DNA from: Paenibacillus vini
Lineage (GTDB): Bacteria > Bacillota > Bacilli > Paenibacillales > Paenibacillaceae
NCBI RefSeq assembly: GCF_018403325.1
Contig: NZ_BOSL01000013.1
Span: forward strand, 1 to 64,000
Direction of reading: 5' to 3'
DNA: 64,000 nt
Shown piece by piece: positions 1-7,911 of this stretch; the first letter of the stretch is position 1; each line of letters starts with the position of its first letter. Made by a program: the position numbers and the translations under genes. The notes under the pieces were generated by a model. It did no database searches, had not been told where the DNA came from, and saw nothing but the letters and a program-made list of their open reading frames with translations.

Positions 1-226
1 ACCGGGATGGACGCACCGCTGGTGCACCAGTTGTTCCGCCAGGAGCATAGCTGGGTAGCTACGTGCGGACGGGATAAGCGCTGAAAGCATCTAAGCGTGA
101 AGCCCCCCTCAAGATGAGATTTCCCAATTAGTAAGACCCCTTGAAGACCACGAGGTTGATAGGCCTGAGGTGGAAGTGCAGCAATGTATGGAGCTGACAG
201 GTACTAATCGGTCGAGGGCTTATCCA
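1..226 (+). rRNA. 23S ribosomal RNA, 3' end (partial)
   Basis: The first 226 bases match the conserved 3' terminus of bacterial 23S rRNA, ending in the GTACTAATCGGTCGAGGGCT helix strand typical of Bacilli. The 5' part lies outside the window. The exact mature end is estimated. No 5S rRNA follows; the next RNA gene is tRNA-Asn, 66 bases on. Confidence 0.95.
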
Positions 227-292
227 AATTTCTAATGCAAATTTAAGTTTCGTATCCAGTTTTCAGGTGATCAATCATCTGAATATGAATAT

Positions 293-368
293 TCCCTGAT
301 AGCTCAGTTGGTAGAGCACTCGACTGTTAATCGAGTTGTCACAGGTTCGAGTCCTGTTCGGGGAGCCA
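293..368 (+). tRNA. tRNA-Asn (GTT)
   Basis: Complete 76-nt cloverleaf with encoded CCA. The acceptor stem TCCCTGA pairs with TCGGGGA and the anticodon loop CTGTTAA gives GTT. It is the first gene of a 17-tRNA array that follows the order of the Bacillus trnD cluster. Confidence 0.97.
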
Positions 369-371
369 TAT

Positions 372-463
372 GGAGAGGTGTCCGAGTTGGCCGAAGGAGC
401 ACGATTGGAAATCGTGTAGGCGTCACAAGCGTCTCGAGGGTTCGAATCCCTCTCTCTCCGCCA
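372..463 (+). tRNA. tRNA-Ser (GGA)
   Basis: 92-nt class II tRNA with a long variable arm, anticodon GGA and encoded CCA. It starts three bases after tRNA-Asn. Confidence 0.97.
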
Positions 464-484
464 TAATTTTTCTTTAATAAGTAA

Positions 485-559
485 GGCCCGTTGGTCAAGG
501 GGTTAAGACACCTCCCTTTCACGGAGGTAACAGGGGTTCGAATCCCCTACGGGTCACCA
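485..559 (+). tRNA. tRNA-Glu (TTC)
   Basis: 75-nt cloverleaf. The anticodon loop CTTTCAC gives TTC, and CCA is encoded. Confidence 0.97.
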
Positions 560-619
560 TTTAACTTTTCACTTGATTTAACACTAAGGTTTCTGGTACA
601 ATTAAATTTGTCTTTCCCT

Positions 620-695
620 GGAGGCTTAGCTCAGCTGGGAGAGCATCTGCCTTACAAGCAGAGGGTCGGGGGTTCGATCCCCTCAGCCTCCACCA
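620..695 (+). tRNA. tRNA-Val (TAC)
   Basis: 76-nt cloverleaf with anticodon TAC and encoded CCA. Confidence 0.97.
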
Positions 696-732
696 TAATT
701 TACTTTGACAAGTAAATAATCATTTTAACTGA

Positions 733-806
<74 letters not shown>

Positions 807-839
807 TTATCCCTTTGAGGGATGAAGATTTACTAGTGT

Positions 840-916
840 GGAGCCGTGGTGTAGAGGCCTAACATGCCTGCCTGTCACGCAGGAGACCGCGGGTTCGAAT
901 CCCGTCGGCTCCGCCA
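840..916 (+). tRNA. tRNA-Asp (GTC)
   Basis: 77-nt cloverleaf with anticodon GTC and encoded CCA. An 84-nt spacer follows it, the longest in the array, in which I see no further tRNA. Confidence 0.97.
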
Positions 917-1000
917 TTTATTTACACGAAGGAAACTGTCACTGTAACCATTGCTGAGTATAGCACCGGGGTAGGTAGAAGGTTCCGAAACTTTTAATAC

Positions 1001-1076
<76 letters not shown>

Positions 1077-1099
1077 TTGATTTATTGAATAGGTAACAT

Positions 1100-1175
<76 letters not shown>

Positions 1176-1180
1176 TACTT

Positions 1181-1265
1181 GGAGGCTTAGTGAAGTGGCT
1201 AAACACGGCAGACTGTAAATCTGCTCTCTACGAGTTCGGTGGTTCGAATCCATCAGCCTCCACCA
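1181..1265 (+). tRNA. tRNA-Tyr (GTA)
   Basis: 85-nt class II tRNA with anticodon GTA and encoded CCA, five bases after tRNA-Thr. Confidence 0.97.
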
Positions 1266-1273
1266 CTTTTTAT

Positions 1274-1347
1274 AGGGGCATAGTTTAAAGGTAGAACAAA
1301 GGTCTCCAAAACCTTTGGTGTGGGTTCAATTCCTGCTGCCCCTGCCA
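1274..1347 (+). tRNA. tRNA-Trp (CCA)
   Basis: 74-nt cloverleaf with anticodon loop TCTCCAAAA and encoded 3' CCA. Confidence 0.97.
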
Positions 1348-1373
1348 ATTTTTAATAACTTAATACTTTTTAT

Positions 1374-1450
1374 GGCGGTCGTGGCGAAGGGGTTAACGCA
1401 CCGGATTGTGGCTCCGGCATTCGTGGGTTCAAGTCCCATCGATCGCCCCA
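1374..1450 (+). tRNA. tRNA-His (GTG)
   Basis: 77 nt including the extra 5' G(-1) facing discriminator C73, the tRNA-His hallmark. Anticodon GTG, encoded CCA. Confidence 0.97.
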
Positions 1451-1472
1451 TTTTTAACTAAAAAATAATCGT

Positions 1473-1547
1473 TGGGGATTAGCCAAGCGGTAAGGCAACG
1501 GACTTTGACTCCGTCATCCATAGGTTCGAATCCTATATCCCCAGCCA
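1473..1547 (+). tRNA. tRNA-Gln (TTG)
   Basis: 75-nt cloverleaf with anticodon loop CTTTGAC and encoded CCA. Confidence 0.97.
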
Positions 1548-1553
1548 TTTTAA

Positions 1554-1628
1554 GCGGACGTGGCTCAGCGGTAGAGCATCGCCTTGCCAAGGCGAGGGTC
1601 GCGGGTTCGATTCCCGTCGTCCGCTCCA
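1554..1628 (+). tRNA. tRNA-Gly (GCC)
   Basis: 75-nt cloverleaf with anticodon GCC and encoded CCA. Confidence 0.97.
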
Positions 1629-1639
1629 TTCTATTATAA

Positions 1640-1713
1640 GGCGCCATAGCCAAGTGGTAAGGCACAGCTCTGCAAAAGCTCTACCCCCAGTTCGAATCTG
1701 GGTGGCGCCTCCA
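1640..1713 (+). tRNA. tRNA-Cys (GCA)
   Basis: 74-nt cloverleaf with anticodon GCA and encoded CCA. Confidence 0.97.
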
Positions 1714-1724
1714 TTTTCTTTTTA

Positions 1725-1810
1725 GCGGGAGTGGCGGAATCGGCAGACGCACAGGACTTAAAATCCTGCGGTAGGTGACTATCGTACCAGTTCAAGTCTG
1801 GTCTTCCGCA
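1725..1810 (+). tRNA. tRNA-Leu (TAA)
   Basis: 86-nt class II tRNA with anticodon TAA. CCA is not encoded: the gene ends in CTTCCGCA followed by CTTTTG. Confidence 0.96.
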
Positions 1811-1822
1811 CTTTTGATTTAT

Positions 1823-1899
1823 GTCCCCTTAGCTCAGCTGGATAGAGCGTTTGACTACGAATCAAAAGGTCAGGAGTTCGAATCTCTTAGGGGACGCCA
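1823..1899 (+). tRNA. tRNA-Arg (ACG)
   Basis: 77-nt cloverleaf with anticodon ACG and encoded CCA. As I recall the Bacillus subtilis trnD order, this gene is an extra member between the two leucine tRNAs. Confidence 0.97.
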
Positions 1900-1933
1900 T
1901 TATAACTCGCTTAAAGAAAATAAATATGAATAT

Positions 1934-2013
1934 GCCGGTGTGGCGGAATTGGCAGACGCGCGCGACTCAAAATCGTGAGGGAAACCGTGGGGGTTCGAGT
2001 CCCTTCACCGGCA
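1934..2013 (+). tRNA. tRNA-Leu (CAA)
   Basis: 80-nt class II tRNA with anticodon loop CTCAAAA giving CAA. CCA is not encoded (GCA then TTACAT). It is the last gene of the array. Confidence 0.95.
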
Positions 2014-2027
2014 TTACATTTAAATCT

Positions 2028-2062
2028 AAAGTTCATCAGATATTATCTGATGAACTTTTTTT
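2028..2062 (+). terminator. terminator of the rRNA-tRNA operon
   Basis: Perfect inverted repeat GTTCATCAGAT/ATCTGATGAAC followed by a T-run; it closes the tRNA array. Confidence 0.9.
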
Positions 2063-2138
2063 ATTTTGAAGAGAGAGCTCTCCGTGCCTGCAACAGCAAA
2101 AAACAGCCCTTCCTTTACCAGAGAGGAGCAATAAAAAG

Positions 2139-2180
2139 ATGGAAATTTTATGTGTTGCTGTTAGACTTACATTTGAGTGA
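2139..2180 (+). CDS. possible 13-codon leader peptide
   Basis: ATG preceded by AGAGGAG at a spacing of 10, encoding MEILCVAVRLTFE and ending at TGA 27 bases before the hydrolase start. The only support is a good ribosome-binding site and the position just upstream of a block that includes an aminoglycoside-resistance-like gene. It may be chance; I see no clear attenuator hairpin. Confidence 0.2.
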   Translation: MEILCVAVRLTFE

Positions 2181-2207
2181 AGTAGAACGAGGGTGAAGGT
2201 GAAGACT

Positions 2208-3065
2208 ATGAATCGGGAAATTCATACACTTCAAGTTGGAGACACAACACTGGAATACACGGTAATTGGCAAAGGAATCCCCATATTGCTTCTTCATGGA
2301 GGGCACTCGGGGTGCCAGGAGGTATTCGGCTATGAACGGTTGTTAGAGTCGGGATTCTCTATTATTACTCCCTCTCGTGCAGGATATGGCCGTACTACGC
2401 CAGTGATGGAGTTGATCCAAGCATGCAGCTTGTATAAAGAGCTCTTGGATCATTTATCCATTGATCATGTTCATGTCATGGCGATCTCAGCTGGCGGACC
2501 TAGCGGTATTTTATTTTGCTCCTTATTTCCTGCCAGGGTCACTAGTTTTACGTTGCAGTGTGCGGTTACAAAACCATGGCTTGCACCGGCGGATCAAGCA
2601 TATCGAGTTGCAATGCGTATTTTTAACCCGAATAGGGAAAAAGGAACTTGGAGGATGCTGGCGGTATTCAGCAACCTGTTCCCGAAATTAATGTTCAGAT
2701 TGATGGCATCTTCTTTCTCAAATTTGCCTTATTCAGAAGTAAAACAACGAATAGACAATAAGGCGATTGAAGAGTTTCGCAAAATGAATAACCGGCAACG
2801 CTCTCATTCAGGTTTTCTCATTGACTTGGAGCACACGCAGCATGATTATTCCAAAGAAATGGCCCATATTCAAGCGCCGACGTTAATCATGCACAGTAAA
2901 AATGATCGTTCAGTACCTTTAAGCCATGCAGAATATGCAAAGGCATATATTCCCCAAGCAGAACAATGTATTCTTGACTCCTGGGGACATCTCATATGGA
3001 TTGGAAAGCATGCGGTTGAGTATGACGATGCATTAGTGTTGTTCTTAAAACGGCAAGAGCAATGA
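2208..3065 (+). CDS. alpha/beta hydrolase family protein
   Basis: About 285 aa, cytoplasmic, with no signal peptide. The alpha/beta hydrolase fold is recognisable from the oxyanion-hole motif LLLHGGHSG near residue 30, the nucleophile elbow AISAGG with a catalytic Ser, the acid-loop HSKNDRSVP, and the C-terminal catalytic His in SWGHLIW. The substrate cannot be read from the sequence. I start at ATG 2208, which has AGGTGA five bases upstream; the GTG at 2193 in the same frame has its GAGG too close. It is the first of three co-directional genes with the nucleotidyltransferase and methyltransferase, between the tRNA array and nrdD, which reads as an accessory insertion. Confidence 0.8.
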   Translation: MNREIHTLQVGDTTLEYTVIGKGIPILLLHGGHSGCQEVFGYERLLESGFSIITPSRAGYGRTTPVMELIQACSLYKELLDHLSIDHVHVMAISAGGPSGILFCSLFPARVTSFTLQCAVTKPWLAPADQAYRVAMRIFNPNREKGTWRMLAVFSNLFPKLMFRLMASSFSNLPYSEVKQRIDNKAIEEFRKMNNRQRSHSGFLIDLEHTQHDYSKEMAHIQAPTLIMHSKNDRSVPLSHAEYAKAYIPQAEQCILDSWGHLIWIGKHAVEYDDALVLFLKRQEQ

Positions 3066-3126
3066 GATCTTTCTACTGCATAAATAGTATTCATTTGCGA
3101 GGGTTCCGAAATGGAGGGTTACTGTC

Positions 3127-3981
3127 TTGAGAAGTGAACAAGAAATGATGAAACTCCTTATGGATTTTGCTGTTAAGGATGATCGAATTCGATTGGTAAC
3201 TTTGGAAGGATCACGCACAAACAAAAACATTCTCCCTGATCGATTTCAAGACTATGACCTCTCTTATTTCGTTACAGATATTGATTCTTTCAAAGGAAAT
3301 GATGAGTGGCTTCGAGTTTTCGGTAAGATGCTCATGATGCAAAAGCCTGAAGATATGGATCTGTTTCCGCCAGAATTGGGGAATTGGTTTTCCTATATAA
3401 TGATTTTTGAGGATGGAAACAAAGTAGACCTGACATTAATTCCCATTAACGAGTTGGAAGATTATTTTGCCAATAGCGATGGTTTAGTTGAAGTGTTGCT
3501 CGACAAGGACCTGCTGCTCAAGAATGAAGTTTTCGCCAACGATCATAAATATTGGATTAAAAAGCCTATTGCAAGAGAATTTGACGATTGTTGTAATGAG
3601 TTCTGGATGGGTTCGACCTATGTAGTAAAAGGATTAGCGAGAAAAGAGATCCTGTTTGCGATTGATCATCTCAATGAGATTGCTAGACCTAATTTGCTGA
3701 GGATGATGGCCTGGAACATCGGGTCGGAGCAAGGGTACAATTTTAGTGTGGGGAAGAACTATAAGTTTATTAATCGTTATCTTTCCAATGAACATTGGGA
3801 AAAGCTCCTATCCACCTATTCGGAGAATGGGTATCCGGAAATGTGGCAGTCGTTATTAATTTGTTATGACTTATTTAGAACATACTCGAAAGCTGTATCA
3901 GAAAGACTTGAATATAACTATCCCGACTATGATGAGGTTATCACTAAGTATACTGAAAGTATTTACGCATCATTGAGGTAA
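3127..3981 (+). CDS. aminoglycoside 6-adenylyltransferase (ANT(6)/AadE/AadK family)
   Basis: 284 aa, the family's usual length. ANT(6) enzymes transfer AMP from ATP to the 6-hydroxyl of streptomycin. The nucleotidyltransferase core is visible: GSR near residue 29, then FQDYDLSYFV with the metal-binding Asp pair, and KVDLTLIP with the third acidic residue. Starts at TTG 3127 behind GGAGGG; the N-terminal MRSEQEMM fits family members. Chromosomal aadK-like genes are common in Bacilli, so presence does not prove a resistance phenotype. It lies 61 bases after the hydrolase and 21 before the methyltransferase. Confidence 0.88.
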   Translation: MRSEQEMMKLLMDFAVKDDRIRLVTLEGSRTNKNILPDRFQDYDLSYFVTDIDSFKGNDEWLRVFGKMLMMQKPEDMDLFPPELGNWFSYIMIFEDGNKVDLTLIPINELEDYFANSDGLVEVLLDKDLLLKNEVFANDHKYWIKKPIAREFDDCCNEFWMGSTYVVKGLARKEILFAIDHLNEIARPNLLRMMAWNIGSEQGYNFSVGKNYKFINRYLSNEHWEKLLSTYSENGYPEMWQSLLICYDLFRTYSKAVSERLEYNYPDYDEVITKYTESIYASLR

Positions 3982-4002
3982 ACTACAAGGAGGTTGATTG
4001 CC

Positions 4003-4734
4003 ATGAAACAAAATAGCTATGACGATCCAGGCTTCTTCACGAAATACAGCCAAATGCCCCGTTCAACAGGAGGGTTGGATGCTGCCGGGGAGTGGTCCGT
4101 TTTTCGGGCAATGCTTCCGGAACTCAAGGACAAAAAGGTGCTTGATCTCGGTTGCGGTTATGGATGGCACAGCAGATATGTACGGGAGCATGATGCCAGT
4201 TACGTTGTAGGCGTGGATCTCTCTGAGAAAATGCTGGAGCGTGCCAGAAGCATGACCCGCGATGAGAAGATCAAATATCAGCGGAGCGCCATTGAAGATA
4301 TCGATTATGCCGAGGGGGAGTTTGACCTGGTGATCAGTTCCCTCGCACTCCATTATGTTGGAGATTTTGAGAGCATTTGCCGCAAGGTTTATCACTGTCT
4401 CGCATCCGGCGGTACCTTTGTGTATTCGGTAGAGCACCCGGTGTATACCGCGCTTCCGGAACAAGACTGGGTTTACAGCGAGATGGGAGAGAAATTGCAT
4501 TGGCCGGTCGATCGTTATCATGAAGAAGGGCCGCGAAATGCAAGATTTCTTGATCATGATGTCGTCAAGTATCACCGAAGCATTGCGACGCAGGTGAATG
4601 CGCTCATTACATCGGGATTTCGAATTCGGGAGATGTCCGAACTTAAGCCGGAAGATTACCAGATCGAGCAGGATCCGGAATGGAAGGATGCAAGCCGAAG
4701 ACCCATCTTTTTGTTGATTGCCGCAGATAAATAA
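4003..4734 (+). CDS. class I SAM-dependent methyltransferase
   Basis: 243 aa. Methyltransferase-11 type Rossmann fold: SAM motif I VLDLGCGYGWHSRY (residues about 44-57), the acidic strand-2 loop GVDLSEKMLERA and motif IV FDLVISSLALHYV. The acceptor is unknown; similar small-molecule methyltransferases are scattered through Bacilli. ATG 4003 is preferred because AAGGAGG ends nine bases upstream; an in-frame TTG at 3994 directly abuts that site. Likely co-transcribed with the adenylyltransferase gene. Confidence 0.85.
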   Translation: MKQNSYDDPGFFTKYSQMPRSTGGLDAAGEWSVFRAMLPELKDKKVLDLGCGYGWHSRYVREHDASYVVGVDLSEKMLERARSMTRDEKIKYQRSAIEDIDYAEGEFDLVISSLALHYVGDFESICRKVYHCLASGGTFVYSVEHPVYTALPEQDWVYSEMGEKLHWPVDRYHEEGPRNARFLDHDVVKYHRSIATQVNALITSGFRIREMSELKPEDYQIEQDPEWKDASRRPIFLLIAADK

Positions 4735-4775
4735 GGAAGGACCCAATACCATAGTCATACACAATGAAGTTTTCA

Positions 4776-4822
4776 ATACTATATATAGTAGTATTTTGCC
4801 TTCGGCAGTGTCTATAATCACT
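4776..4822 (+). promoter_or_regulatory. candidate tandem NrdR boxes upstream of nrdDG
   Basis: Two palindromic sites have centres 31 bp apart. Box 1 (4776-4791), core ACTATATATAGT, matches the remembered NrdR consensus acaCwAtATaTwGtgt at 13 of 16 positions. Box 2 (4807-4822) lies in the symmetrical CAGTGTCTATAATCACTG and matches about half; it contains a perfect TATAAT (4813-4818) that could be the promoter -10. A pair about three helical turns apart upstream of a ribonucleotide reductase gene is the known NrdR arrangement. No nrdR gene lies in the window. Confidence 0.6.
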
Positions 4823-4930
4823 GTAAGTTGATTTTTAATGGGGTATACTTTCTGGACAAGCGGGGTAACACACCCAAACTCGCCCTTAGTCGAATACCTA
4901 ATTTAAAATCAATAACGAAGGATGAATTAA

Positions 4931-7111
4931 ATGATAGTTATTAAGCGAGACGGCTCAGAGGTAGCATTCAATCAACAGAAAATCATCGATGCGATTTGCG
5001 CGGCCATGAATAGTACGAAGAAAAAGGGCGACTCCGAATTGGCACAAAAGATAGCCGACAAGGTGACGCGGAAAATCTCCAAGCTGGAGAAAGTGGATAT
5101 CGAACATATTCAGGATGAAGTTCAATCCGCGCTGATGAATAGCAGAAGGAAAGACGCTGCCGAGGCCTACATTGGCTATCGCGAAATTAGAACATTGAAG
5201 CGGCGTGAACGCAGCAGTCTGGATAAGAAGGTACTTGGACTCCTGGAGCTCACGAATGAAGAGGTACTGAAAGAGAACTCCAATAAGGATGGGGCGACCA
5301 TTCCGACGCAGCGAGATTTGCTGGCAGGCATCATGGCGAAGGATTTCGCCCAAACCTACATGATCCCCAAACGGGTTGTCGGAGCCCACAACAGCGGGGA
5401 CCTTCATTTTCATGATCAGGATTACAGCCCTTATTTCCCGATTTATAACTGCATGCTGATTGACCTGAAGGGAATGCTGGAGAACGGCTTCAAGCTCGGC
5501 AATGCTCAGATCGAAACACCAAAGTCTATTACAACCGCTACAGCGATTACGGCACAGATTATCGCACAAGTGGCGAGTCACATCTATGGCGGCAATACGA
5601 TTAATGAAATAGACAGAATTTTGGCCCCCTATGTGTTTGAATCTTTTAAAAAGCACTATCGCAAAGGCCTGGAATGGCTGTATATGCTGGAAAAAGACGA
5701 AATCGAAGATATAGATATTTCCTGGGAAAATAAAAAATTACATAAGAAGTACCCGCGTTGTTTTGAGTATGCTAAAAGTTTGACCGAGAAAGAAACCTAT
5801 GATGCGTTTCAATCTCTTGAATATGAAATCAATACGCTGGTGAGCGCCAACGGACAAACCCCCTTCAGCACATTCGGCTTCGGACGTGGATTGTCTTGGG
5901 CGGAGCGGCAAATCCAGATCGCTATTTTGCAAAACCGGATCCGCGGGCTTGGGAGAGACGGGAAAACCGCCATTTTCCCTAAGCTGATCTTTGGCCTGGA
6001 AGAGGGCGTCAACTTAAAGCCGGGGGATCCAAACTACGACATCAAGCAACTGGCTTTAAAATGCAGTACATTACGAATGTATCCCGACATCATTTCCGTA
6101 CCGAAGGTCAAAGAAATTACCGGCTCCTTCAAATTTCCGATGGGCTGCCGCTCTTTTTTGGGCAGATATGAGGAGAACGGAGAGGAACTCCATGACGGCC
6201 GGTTTAACATGGGGGTAGTCACCGCCAATTTGCCGCGGATCGCTGTCAAAGCGAACGGCTCGGAAGCCGCTTTTTACCGCCTTCTGGATGAGCTTCTTGA
6301 AGTGTGCAAGGAAGGACTGATGTATCGTATTGAGCGCTTAAAAGGCGTCAAAGCGAAGGTGGCCCCGATCTTGTATATGGAGGGCGCCGCGGGCAGCCGC
6401 CTTCAACCGGAGGATACCATCGATCATCTGCTTAAGAACGGAAGAGCCAGCATTTCGCTAGGCTATATCGGCATCCATGAAACGATGATGGCTTTGTACG
6501 GAACCTGTCTTTTTGACGATCAGGAATTACGAAATAAAGGGCTGCAGATCGTGCAGTACTTAAGCCAAAAAGCCGAGCAATGGAAAGAGGAGACCGGTTA
6601 CGGCTTCAGTTTGTATTCCACACCGGCGGAATCCCTGTGCTACCGCTTCTGCAGACTGGATGAGGAGAAGTTCGGCCGTGTTGAAGGAGTGACGGATAAA
6701 GGTTATTATACGAACTCCTTCCATCTCGACGTGAACAAGAAAGTGACTCCATTTGAAAAGATACAATTCGAGAAGGATTACCCTCAATACGCAAGCGGCG
6801 GATTTATTACGTACTGCGAATTCGATTCGATGGTCAACAATCCGGAGGCGCTGGAAGCGGTATGGGATTACGCTTATGAACGGGTGCCCTATTTTGGAAC
6901 GAATACGCCGACCGATCGATGCCTGGAGTGCGGGTTTGAAGGTGAGTTTGAAGCGACAAATACTGGCTTTGAATGTCCGAACTGCGGCAATGCCAATCCG
7001 AAAACCTCTTCCGTCATCCGGCGCTGCTGCGGGTATTTGTCGGAGCCGAGCCAACGGCCGTTTAATGCGGGCAAGCAAAAAGAAGTGCTCTCCCGCGTGA
7101 AGCATATGTGA
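4931..7111 (+). CDS. nrdD: anaerobic ribonucleoside-triphosphate reductase, catalytic subunit
   Basis: 726 aa. Class III reductase making dNTPs from NTPs without oxygen, using a glycyl radical. The N-terminal ATP-cone (IKRDGSEVAFNQQKI, residues 3-17 and on to about 90) is the allosteric domain. The C-terminus has a four-cysteine zinc site (CLEC and CPNC) and the radical-bearing RRCCGYL with Gly near residue 701. The start has an AAGGATG ribosome-binding site. It overlaps the activase gene nrdG, and candidate NrdR boxes lie 110-155 bases upstream. Confidence 0.97.
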   Translation: MIVIKRDGSEVAFNQQKIIDAICAAMNSTKKKGDSELAQKIADKVTRKISKLEKVDIEHIQDEVQSALMNSRRKDAAEAYIGYREIRTLKRRERSSLDKKVLGLLELTNEEVLKENSNKDGATIPTQRDLLAGIMAKDFAQTYMIPKRVVGAHNSGDLHFHDQDYSPYFPIYNCMLIDLKGMLENGFKLGNAQIETPKSITTATAITAQIIAQVASHIYGGNTINEIDRILAPYVFESFKKHYRKGLEWLYMLEKDEIEDIDISWENKKLHKKYPRCFEYAKSLTEKETYDAFQSLEYEINTLVSANGQTPFSTFGFGRGLSWAERQIQIAILQNRIRGLGRDGKTAIFPKLIFGLEEGVNLKPGDPNYDIKQLALKCSTLRMYPDIISVPKVKEITGSFKFPMGCRSFLGRYEENGEELHDGRFNMGVVTANLPRIAVKANGSEAAFYRLLDELLEVCKEGLMYRIERLKGVKAKVAPILYMEGAAGSRLQPEDTIDHLLKNGRASISLGYIGIHETMMALYGTCLFDDQELRNKGLQIVQYLSQKAEQWKEETGYGFSLYSTPAESLCYRFCRLDEEKFGRVEGVTDKGYYTNSFHLDVNKKVTPFEKIQFEKDYPQYASGGFITYCEFDSMVNNPEALEAVWDYAYERVPYFGTNTPTDRCLECGFEGEFEATNTGFECPNCGNANPKTSSVIRRCCGYLSEPSQRPFNAGKQKEVLSRVKHM

Positions 7112-7620
7112 GCCTAATGAATATCGCGGATTATAAAAGATTTGACGTCATCAATGGAAGAGGACTCCGGCATTCGATATTTACATCAGGCTGTACGCAT
7201 CATTGCAAGGGCTGCTTTAACGCGGCTACATGGAACTTCAATTACGGGAAGCCATATACGGAAGAACTGGAAGAACAGATCATTGGCGATTTGAATATGC
7301 CGGATGTTCAGATTACCGGCTTGTCCATATTAGGTGGAGAACCGTTTCAGAATGTTGATGGACTGCTGCGGCTTGCTTCCAGGGTTCGCAACGAATGCAG
7401 CGGCAAGGATATCTGGGTCTGGTCCGGTTATACGTTCGAAGAGATTATCGCGGACGATAACAAACGGAAGCTGCTATCTTGTTGCGACGTGCTTATCGAC
7501 GGAAAGTTCATCCTGGAACAGCGTAATCTGAAGTTAAAGTGGAGGGGCTCCAACAATCAACGCGTGATCGACGTGAAAGAAAGCTTGCGAACAAAGCAGG
7601 CTGTACTAATGCCCCTATAA
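7108..7620 (+). CDS. nrdG: anaerobic ribonucleotide reductase activating protein (radical SAM)
   Basis: 170 aa from GTG 7108, or 167 from ATG 7117. The radical SAM CxxxCxxC motif is CTHHCKGC near residues 29-36, which ligates the 4Fe-4S cluster that cleaves SAM to form the NrdD glycyl radical. GGEPF is the usual SAM-binding glycine motif. The GTG overlaps the nrdD stop (GTGA), implying translational coupling; the ATG nine bases later is an alternative with no better ribosome-binding site. Confidence 0.95.
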   Translation: MSLMNIADYKRFDVINGRGLRHSIFTSGCTHHCKGCFNAATWNFNYGKPYTEELEEQIIGDLNMPDVQITGLSILGGEPFQNVDGLLRLASRVRNECSGKDIWVWSGYTFEEIIADDNKRKLLSCCDVLIDGKFILEQRNLKLKWRGSNNQRVIDVKESLRTKQAVLMPL

Positions 7621-7632
7621 TCAGAAATATAC

Positions 7633-7675
7633 ACAGCCCTCGTCTTGAAGTTCAAGGCGGGGGCTGTTAGGTTTT
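7633..7675 (+). terminator. terminator-like hairpin after nrdG
   Basis: Near-perfect 17-bp inverted repeat (ACAGCCC...GGGCTGT) just downstream of nrdG, but followed only by the interrupted T-tract TTAGGTTTT. Confidence 0.6.
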
Positions 7676-7822
7676 AGGATTCCGTCGTCGCGACTAGCGT
7701 CATTTCCATCATTCCCTTGCTGGTCGGATCCACGGCTCGGGATTTTTCTGGAATGCGGGATATCGAACTATTTAAACTGATATAAACTGTATTTTGGGTG
7801 CGAAAAGTTCAGTATCATATCT

Positions 7823-7843
7823 AAATGTTCACTATGAACATTT
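7823..7843. promoter_or_regulatory. perfect palindrome, candidate operator of the lyase operon
   Basis: AAATGTTCA-CTA-TGAACATTT is a perfect 9-bp inverted repeat with a 3-bp spacer, 69 bp upstream of the lyase operon. A TATGAT resembling a -10 lies just downstream (7856-7861). It has the form of a dimeric repressor operator. No regulator gene for it lies nearby. Confidence 0.5.
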
Positions 7844-7911
7844 GGGTGGTTTCGTTATGATAGAGGGGAGATAAATTAAAGAGTCAAAGTACAAGAAAAG
7901 GGAGCAGCGCG

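Noticed and set aside
4735-4930. Cobalamin or other riboswitch before nrdD
   Set aside because: No conserved riboswitch core seen in the 196 bases; the palindromes fit NrdR boxes better.
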